Positions 58,349-64,000 of a DNA stretch of 64,000 nucleotides are shown in pieces. Each line of letters begins with the position of its first letter. The stretch's first letter is position 1. The notes beneath the pieces are model-generated. The model ran no database searches and was not told where the DNA came from. It saw only the letters and a list, made by a program, of their open reading frames with translations. Both the position numbers and the translations under genes were made by a program. Origin of the DNA: Rhodobacteraceae bacterium Araon29 (lineage in GTDB: Bacteria > Pseudomonadota > Alphaproteobacteria > Rhodobacterales > Rhodobacteraceae); contig CP046865.1 in assembly GCA_039640505.1 (NCBI GenBank), positions 1,913,501-1,977,500 of the forward strand, in the 5' to 3' direction.

Positions 58349-59308
58349 TTATTGAGGAACCTGTGTTCCCGCTTCGGCGTTTGGCTTTGACCAATCGCGT
58401 TTTACCCCCAAACGCAAGAGCGTTGATGAGGCCACAAACACAGAGCTATAAGTACCAACAATAACTCCCCAAATCATCGCAAAAACAAATCCTCGAATAA
58501 CATCTCCACCAAGGATAAACAGCGCAATTAGTGCCAAAAGCGTGGTGACCGAGGTCATCACCGTCCGGCTAAGAGTTTCATTGATGGATAGGTTAAGCAC
58601 TTCTTGCAGAGGCTTTTTCTTATATTTGCGCAGGTTTTCACGTACCCGATCAAATACAACAACCGTGTCGTTCAACGAATACCCAACAATCGTTAGTAAG
58701 GCCGCTATAATGGCCAAATCAAACTTGATTTGCACTACGGAAAACACACCGATGGTCAACAGCACATCATGGATAAGCGCTGCGACCGCACCGACGGCAA
58801 ATTGCCACTCAAATCGTAGCCAAATATACACCAAGACAGCCGCAATTGCTAAAACCACCGCAATTATTGCCTTTTGAATGAGCTCGCCTGAAACCTTCGG
58901 ACCAACGCTTTCCACTGATACAAACACGATATCTGGCGCAACATCTTGTAAGACAGACAAAGCTGCATTGGTGGTTTTGGCAGATACTGCCTCTTGCCCC
59001 TCTTGGGCTTGAATACGGATCATTGCGACATTCTGATCTGCATCAAAGGTTGGATCAAAAACCTCTGAAATGGTCACATCACCCAACTCCAAAGCGCTAA
59101 GTGCTTGACGATAGGCAGCCACATCAATGCTTTGTGCGCTTTCTGTCCGGATCGTAGTTCCGCCACGAAAATCAATGCCAAAGTTCAAACCCTGCAAAAG
59201 AAACGAAACCAAAGAGCCGATCAGCAAAAGCGCGGAAATACCCAACCATAGTTTTGATTGGCTAAAGAAATCCCAATTTGTATTCTTGGGGACTAATCTT
59301 AGGCGCAT
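58349..59308 (-). CDS. secF: Protein translocase subunit SecF
   Basis: A 319-residue RND-like inner-membrane protein that with SecD uses the proton gradient to pull proteins through SecYEG. Six helices and the hallmarks NFGIDFRGGT, GYSLNDTVVVFDRVREN and DVIRGFVFAMIWG are present. It starts two bases after secD ends, so translation is coupled. Length is typical. Confidence 0.97.
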   Translation of the reverse strand: MRLRLVPKNTNWDFFSQSKLWLGISALLLIGSLVSFLLQGLNFGIDFRGGTTIRTESAQSIDVAAYRQALSALELGDVTISEVFDPTFDADQNVAMIRIQAQEGQEAVSAKTTNAALSVLQDVAPDIVFVSVESVGPKVSGELIQKAIIAVVLAIAAVLVYIWLRFEWQFAVGAVAALIHDVLLTIGVFSVVQIKFDLAIIAALLTIVGYSLNDTVVVFDRVRENLRKYKKKPLQEVLNLSINETLSRTVMTSVTTLLALIALFILGGDVIRGFVFAMIWGVIVGTYSSVFVASSTLLRLGVKRDWSKPNAEAGTQVPQ

Positions 59309-59310
59309 CT

Positions 59311-60966
59311 CTACACCTCCAAAGTTTTGGGGCGGCGGCGTTCAAACCACATCACCACCAGCAATCGGGTGACAAAAATTGCCGTAAAGACCGAGGTTAA
59401 AATCCCGAGCCCCAGCGTAATTGAAAATCCGCGCACGGGGCCCGATCCCATTGTAAATAAAATAACCGCAGTAATGAAGGTTGTAATATTGGCGTCCAAA
59501 ATAGCACTTAGTGCCTTTTGATAGCCCAACTCAATCGCTCGCGACGGTCCTTTGGCTGTTTTTACTTCTTCGCGAATACGCTCAAAAATCAACACATTAG
59601 CATCCACGGCCATACCGATGGTCAACACGATCCCCGCAATCCCCGGTAAGGTTAATGTGGCGCCAATTAAGCTAAGCAACCCAAAGATCAGACCAATGTT
59701 AACAATCAGAGCAACGTTCGCGAAAAGACCAAACAGCCCATAGCTGAGCCCCATGAAAACAAGCACTCCGACAAAGGCCACTATACAGGCGATCTTACCG
59801 GCCTGAATGCTGTCAGCGCCCAGCTCAGGTCCGATCGTTCTTTCCTCAAGAAAATCAAGCCCCGCAGGTAAAGCCCCCGCACGCAGCAAAATCGCTAGAT
59901 TTGAGCTTTCCTCAACTGAAAAGCTACCTGTTATTATACCTGAACCACCCGGAATATGACTTTGGATTACGGGCGCGCTAATGACTTCGCCATCCAGCAC
60001 GATGGCAAAAGGTTCACCAATGTTTTCAGCGGTATAGTCGCCAAAGCGCCGCGCACCAGATGGGTTAAAGCGAAAGTTAACTGCCGGACGTCCGTTTTGG
60101 TCAAAACTTGGCTGTGCATCGACTAAATCTTCACCCGTCACCACCGGCGCTATGTCAAGAATGTAATAGCGCCCTTCTTCATCCAAAGACGGCAAAAGTT
60201 CATTGCCAAGCCCCGGTTCCGCATCGGGATCACTGGCAGGTCCAATCACAGGTTGGAATGTCAGCTGGGCAGTGGTTCCTATCAACTCTTTAAGCTCGGC
60301 TGCTGATCCAATTCCGGGCACTTGTATAAGAACCCGCAAAGCGCCCTGACGCTGAATGGTCGGCTCTCTTGTTCCGACCTCATCTATTCTTCTACGAATA
60401 ATTTCAAGCGCTTGCTTTACAGTTCTATCATTTGTGGCGGCCCGCTCAGCCTCTGACAAAGTCACCACTAAAACATCATCTTCGCTGTAAACCTCAAGAT
60501 CGCGCGCGCCAGCGCCGGTTAAGGTCGACACCGGCTGGCTTAGTGTCTCAGCCGCGGCAATCGCCCGTGCCATTTCCTCAGGTTGTGAAATCCTAACCCG
60601 TAATTCATCGCTAGGCCCGTCTTGTTGCAATCTGATCGTACCTATCGTTGCGCGTTCGGGGCGTAGGGTGTCGCGCAGGGTGGGCCAGAGGCTTTTCATC
60701 CGGGCGGCGTAAACATCTTCGACCTCAACCTCGGCCAGCAGATGCGCGCCGCCGCGTAAATCAAGGCCTAAATTCACCAGTCCAGAGGGTAAAAACGATG
60801 GCCAGCTGGGTGCGCCCTTAACCTCTAAGCCGCTGCTTTCAAATGATTTTTGTGCGTCATTATAGCCTTCAACACGGCTGTAAAACCCGTTCGGCATGGC
60901 CAAAAGCAAGCCAATGGCACAAAGCGACCATATTACGATCCGTTTCCATAGATCGATTTGCAGCAT
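59311..60966 (-). CDS. secD: Protein translocase subunit SecD
   Basis: A 551-residue inner-membrane partner of SecF. The N-terminal helix is followed by NLGLDLRGGAHLLAEVEV, a large periplasmic P1 domain (about 70-370) and five C-terminal helices with IAGIVLTIGMAVDANVLIFERIREE, containing the conserved Asp. It lies 34 bases after yajC and before secF. Confidence 0.97.
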   Translation of the reverse strand: MLQIDLWKRIVIWSLCAIGLLLAMPNGFYSRVEGYNDAQKSFESSGLEVKGAPSWPSFLPSGLVNLGLDLRGGAHLLAEVEVEDVYAARMKSLWPTLRDTLRPERATIGTIRLQQDGPSDELRVRISQPEEMARAIAAAETLSQPVSTLTGAGARDLEVYSEDDVLVVTLSEAERAATNDRTVKQALEIIRRRIDEVGTREPTIQRQGALRVLIQVPGIGSAAELKELIGTTAQLTFQPVIGPASDPDAEPGLGNELLPSLDEEGRYYILDIAPVVTGEDLVDAQPSFDQNGRPAVNFRFNPSGARRFGDYTAENIGEPFAIVLDGEVISAPVIQSHIPGGSGIITGSFSVEESSNLAILLRAGALPAGLDFLEERTIGPELGADSIQAGKIACIVAFVGVLVFMGLSYGLFGLFANVALIVNIGLIFGLLSLIGATLTLPGIAGIVLTIGMAVDANVLIFERIREEVKTAKGPSRAIELGYQKALSAILDANITTFITAVILFTMGSGPVRGFSITLGLGILTSVFTAIFVTRLLVVMWFERRRPKTLEV

Positions 60967-60999
60967 ATCCCGCCCCTCTTTATCGTTGGCTGTGCCGGT

Positions 61000-61284
61000 T
61001 TACGCTTTGTTAGCGGGTTCGGTTTTGCTAAGCACCTGAGCGATGGTTGACTGCACCACGCGCACTTTAACGCCTTCTGCAAGTTCTACCTCTAACTCAT
61101 TGTCTTCTTTAACTTTTACCACTTTTCCGATCAACCCACCTTGGGTGACAACCTGATCACCACGGCGCAGGGCGGTGACCATTGCCTGATGCTGCTTGAC
61201 CTTTTTTTGCTGCGGCCGGATGAGCAAAAAATACATGATCGCAAAGATTAGAATAAGCGGGATAAATTGGCCAAAAGCGTCCAT
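61000..61284 (-). CDS. yajC: Preprotein translocase subunit YajC
   Basis: A 94-residue single-span protein: one N-terminal helix (IPLILIFAIMYFLLI) followed by RPQQKKVKQHQAMVTAL and the small beta domain RGDQVVTQGGLIGKVVKV. It accompanies SecDF in the holotranslocon. First gene of the long minus-strand run ending at ccmG, so a promoter should lie in 61285-61502. Confidence 0.96.
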   Translation of the reverse strand: MDAFGQFIPLILIFAIMYFLLIRPQQKKVKQHQAMVTALRRGDQVVTQGGLIGKVVKVKEDNELEVELAEGVKVRVVQSTIAQVLSKTEPANKA

Positions 61285-61390
61285 TGTCTGTCCTGTCTGT
61301 AAAACTTCACATTTTGCGCGAACCTATGCGCAGCGGCGGCTGTTTGCAAGGGGCGAAACGGCGCAAAATGGGGCATCTGTTTTACGTCGG

Positions 61391-61412
61391 TATCGCGGCA
61401 GTATCGCGGTAG
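61391..61412. repeat. Tandem 11-bp direct repeat in the yajC/pentapeptide divergent region
   Basis: TATCGCGGCAG and TATCGCGGTAG stand head to tail with one mismatch. One face-of-helix spacing (11 bases) would suit a protein binding site, but only two copies are present. Confidence 0.4.
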
Positions 61413-61502
61413 TGTCAAATTCGCCGCCTTGGGGCGCAGTTTACCTTGCTTGGCGGGCGAAAATGCCGTTGACTGGCCCCATTCTGCTTAAGGTTATATT
61501 TG

Positions 61503-62732
61503 ATGACAGATTTTCTATTTTGGGTAATTCAATGGCTATTTTATGGGGTCATTTATTGGGTAGCGAATTTTAAGGTCATTTTGCTTTTGAGCCCAGTGTT
61601 AGGGATCGCAGGCCTTTGGCTTTTCTTTCGGCTTGCTCCGAAAACTGGCCGCAAGGTTAGCGGTTTCATCAAAACCAATTATGTTGAACTGGTCTGGTCG
61701 CTTGGCGTTTTGCTGTTTGCCTATGCGTGCATCTTTTACCTGTGGGACATCATTCGCTCGGTGGCCGGTATGGTTGACCTTTTGCGGGCTGAGGCGGGGA
61801 AAGAGCCCCCCGCAACCGAAGACATTCGCAATCTAGCCTATGCGGTGGCGGTGCTTTTAGGCGTTTTGGTGGCGGCCAGCACAATTCCCTTTGGGCTAAT
61901 AAAGCTTTGGATGAGTGAACGCAGCACCAATGCCGCCGAGCAAGGGCTAATCACCGACCGCATCACCAAGGCGGTTGCCGGATTGGGCGCGGATAAAATG
62001 GATAAAGTCGTGGCTGATGATGGCACATCCACCGATGTTACCAAACCCAATTTAGAGGTCCGCATAGGATCGATTTATGCGCTTGAACGCATCGCGCAGG
62101 ATAGCGACCGCGATCATATTTCAGTGATGCAGATTTTATGCGCCTATATCCGCACCAACGCACCGTGGGATACCACAGCGCAAAACGCCGAGGACGCCGC
62201 GAATGAGCGCCCCCGCGATGACATTCAAACCGCGCTAAGCGTTATTGGCCGCCGCGGCGCGGATAAAATAAATCTTGAACGCGCTCAAAACTACCGGTTG
62301 GATTTGCGGCTTGCAAATCTGGAACGGGCAGATATGCGGGACGGTGATTTCGCCTATGCATGGTTCAGCGCAAGCCTGCTTGCGGGGGCTTGGGTTGACC
62401 GTGCTGATGTGATGCGGGCAGAGTTAATTCATACCAATTTGCAACACTCCGACCTTTTAAAGGCCATTTTTTTCAAAGCATATATACATGGGGCGGATTT
62501 TACCGGTAGCGACATCACCCAAGCGCAGATCAACGCAATGTTTGGCGATGGCTCGGTCACTTTTCCCGAACATCTGAAGTGGCCAAAGCATTGGCCGGAA
62601 CATGCATTAGAGCTTGATGCGTTTTATGGCGAATACCATAAATGGCTGGACAACCCCGCGGGTTATACACCGCCAAAGCCGTCCAAACAGCCAGCTAAAA
62701 AGCCAGCCAAAAAGACAAATAAATCCACCTAA
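61503..62732 (+). CDS. Membrane-anchored pentapeptide-repeat protein
   Basis: A 409-residue protein. Three to four helices lie in the N-terminal half (about 5-20, 25-42, 62-80 and 108-130), then a soluble part with pentapeptide repeats (about 255-335): NLERADMRDGDFAYAWFSAS, RADVMRAELIHTNLQHSDLL and GADFTGSDITQ, which should form a short quadrilateral beta helix. The C-terminus is a Lys/Pro-rich tail (KPSKQPAKKPAKKTNKST). It diverges from yajC and precedes serS by 80 bases. Function of such proteins is unknown. ATG 61503 is used; a TTG one codon earlier is possible. Confidence 0.8.
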   Translation: MTDFLFWVIQWLFYGVIYWVANFKVILLLSPVLGIAGLWLFFRLAPKTGRKVSGFIKTNYVELVWSLGVLLFAYACIFYLWDIIRSVAGMVDLLRAEAGKEPPATEDIRNLAYAVAVLLGVLVAASTIPFGLIKLWMSERSTNAAEQGLITDRITKAVAGLGADKMDKVVADDGTSTDVTKPNLEVRIGSIYALERIAQDSDRDHISVMQILCAYIRTNAPWDTTAQNAEDAANERPRDDIQTALSVIGRRGADKINLERAQNYRLDLRLANLERADMRDGDFAYAWFSASLLAGAWVDRADVMRAELIHTNLQHSDLLKAIFFKAYIHGADFTGSDITQAQINAMFGDGSVTFPEHLKWPKHWPEHALELDAFYGEYHKWLDNPAGYTPPKPSKQPAKKPAKKTNKST

Positions 62733-62813
62733 TCAATTCCCCTACCCATAGGGCGCGAAGTGGTGCATAAGGGCGCCAGTAAAAAGACTCGGCAAAAAAT
62801 AGGAGATTTCCAA

Positions 62814-64000
62814 ATGCATGACATCCGGGCCATTCGCGATAATCCAACCGCTTTTGACGCCGCTTTGGCGCGGCGTGGGGTATCGGCTGTGTCCTCGTCG
62901 CTTTTGGAAATCGACAGCCGCCGCCGCGCCGCCATACTGGCTGCCGAAACCGCGCAGGCCGAACAAAACAAAGCCAGCAAATCCGTCGGCGCCGCCAAAG
63001 CCAGCGGTGATGAGGCCGAATTTGAACGGCTGCGGGCCTTGGTGGCCGCAAAAAAGGTCGAAGTGGCCGAAATGAATGCCAAAGCCAAAGAGATTGATGG
63101 CGAGCTGGAAGCGCAGCTGATGGGCATTGAAAATCTAGCGCTTGATGATGTACCCGAAGGCGAAGATGAGGCGGGTAATGTGGAAGTGCGCAGCTGGGGC
63201 ACCCCGCGCCAGATCAACAGCGCGCGCGAGCATTTCGAAGTGCCCGGCGTGGCTGCGGGGATGGATTTTGAAACTGCTGCCAAACTCTCTGGATCACGTT
63301 TCGTGCTTTTGCGCGGCGCTGTAGCGCGGCTGCATCGGGCGCTGGCGCAATTCATGATGGATGTGCATATTGATGAGCATGGGCTCAGCGAAGTAAACAC
63401 GCCGGTTCTGGTGCGCGATGCGGCCATGCGGGGCACAGGGCAATTGCCAAAATTTGCCGAAGACAGCTACCAGACCACCAATGGCTGGTGGCTGATCCCC
63501 ACATCCGAGGTCACGCTGACCAACACTGTGGCGGGCGAAACGGTTGACGCATCCGCGCTGCCCATGCGGATGACCGCCCATACGCTATGTTTTCGCTCCG
63601 AGGCAGGATCAGCGGGCAAAGACACCGCCGGCATGCTGCGCCAGCATCAGTTTGAAAAGGTCGAAATGGTCACCATCTGCACGCCCGATAGCGCGCTGGA
63701 TGAGCATGAGCGCATGACCAAATGCGCCGAGGCCATATTGGAAAAGCTAGAGCTGCCCTATCGGGTGATGGTGCTGTGCACCGGTGACATGGGCTTTGGC
63801 GCGCGTAAAACCCATGATCTTGAGGTCTGGTTGCCGGGGCAGAACACCTACCGCGAAATAAGTTCGGTTTCGGTCTGCGGTGATTTTCAGGCCCGGCGGA
63901 TGAATGCCCGCTATAAGCCAGAAGGCGGCGGCAAGCCCGAGTTTGTGCATACGCTGAACGGGTCGGGCGTGGCCGTGGGCCGCTGTTTGATCGCGGTTCT
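62814..64000 (+). CDS. serS: Seryl-tRNA synthetase (3' end beyond window)
   Basis: 395 codons are visible and the frame is open at the right edge. The N-terminal coiled-coil arm (about 25-110) that binds the tRNA variable arm is followed by the class II catalytic domain: motif 2 in [20 protein letters not shown] (from about residue 259), the substrate-binding TSEV, and the start of motif 3 in [15 protein letters not shown] lies eight bases before the ATG. The missing part is about 30-40 residues if length is typical. A long antisense frame across it is a GC-bias artefact. Confidence 0.96.
   Translation, partial: MHDIRAIRDNPTAFDAALARRGVSAVSSSLLEIDSRRRAAILAAETAQAEQNKASKSVGAAKASGDEAEFERLRALVAAKKVEVAEMNAKAKEIDGELEAQLMGIENLALDDVPEGEDEAGNVEVRSWGTPRQINSAREHFEVPGVAAGMDFETAAKLSGSRFVLLRGAVARLHRALAQFMMDVHIDEHGLSEVNTPVLVRDAAMRGTGQLPKFAEDSYQTTNGWWLIPTSEVTLTNTVAGETVDASALPMRMTAHTLCFRSEAGSAGKDTAGMLRQHQFEKVEMVTICTPDSALDEHERMTKCAEAILEKLELPYRVMVLCTGDMGFGARKTHDLEVWLPGQNTYREISSVSVCGDFQARRMNARYKPEGGGKPEFVHTLNGSGVAVGRCLIAV

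Noticed and set aside
62729-63436. 235-codon antisense frame across serS
   Set aside because: A shadow of GC-biased codon use in a secure seryl-tRNA synthetase gene; no family resemblance.

Overview
The window is a chromosomal segment of a marine alphaproteobacterium, most likely Rhodobacterales of the Roseobacter group. The evidence is gene order and protein type: the pyrH-frr-uppS-cdsA-dxr-rseP-bamA-skp run, yajC-secD-secF followed by ccmABCDG and acnA, a dedicated ACP/ketoacyl synthase beside lpxD, and a DddP-type DMSP lyase. No phage, insertion sequence, CRISPR array, plasmid function or rRNA is visible. One tRNA is present. Base composition is moderate and varies: AT-rich around 31.7-32.3 kb and 44-52 kb, richer in G+C in the oxoprolinase/dehydrogenase block and in serS.

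Layout. (a) 1-8.96 kb, minus strand: cell-envelope, isoprenoid and translation genes (pyrH, frr, uppS, cdsA, dxr, rseP, bamA, skp), ending at an unrecognised secreted protein cut by the left edge. (b) 9.08-17.2 kb, plus: miaA, a family-5 (peptide/nickel-type) ABC uptake system (binding protein, two permeases, fused double ATPase) and ssb. (c) 17.2-23.8 kb: aroK-aroB on minus; on plus a 49-residue membrane peptide, a secreted 510-residue protein and xerD; then a degenerate metallophosphoesterase (minus) and a CorC/HlyC-type membrane protein. (d) 23.9-31.7 kb: fused 5-oxoprolinase-like protein, dimethylglycine/sarcosine dehydrogenase-like flavoprotein, MobA-like nucleotidyltransferase and a Hint-domain protein. 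(e) 32.3-41.2 kb, envelope block: ABC exporter, ldt-lpxD-acp-KAS operon, DUF882 peptidase-like protein and a class III cyclase with TPRs. (f) 41.3-46.4 kb: tgt, tig directly behind tRNA-Leu(UAG), glnB-glnA. (g) 46.4-51.3 kb: a DUF3445 (heme N-demethylase-like) gene divergent from dddP, then purB and a lone, divergent fliG. (h) 51.4-64 kb: DUF1223 protein, acnA, the minus-strand run yajC-secD-secF-Mth938-like-ccmA-B-C-D-G, a membrane pentapeptide-repeat protein and the start of serS.

Functionally this is mostly core metabolism and envelope biogenesis with a marine C1/sulfur/nitrogen layer: DddP splits DMSP to DMS and acrylate, DUF3445 and DMGDH-type proteins point to methylated-amine catabolism, and the glnBA pair assimilates the ammonium released. 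Less ordinary items are the metallophosphoesterase whose active-site motifs are rewritten, the lpxD-linked ACP/KAS pair, the lone FliG, a tRNA placed about 25 nt in front of the tig start codon, and three small or non-ATG genes that a simple ATG-based reading would miss.
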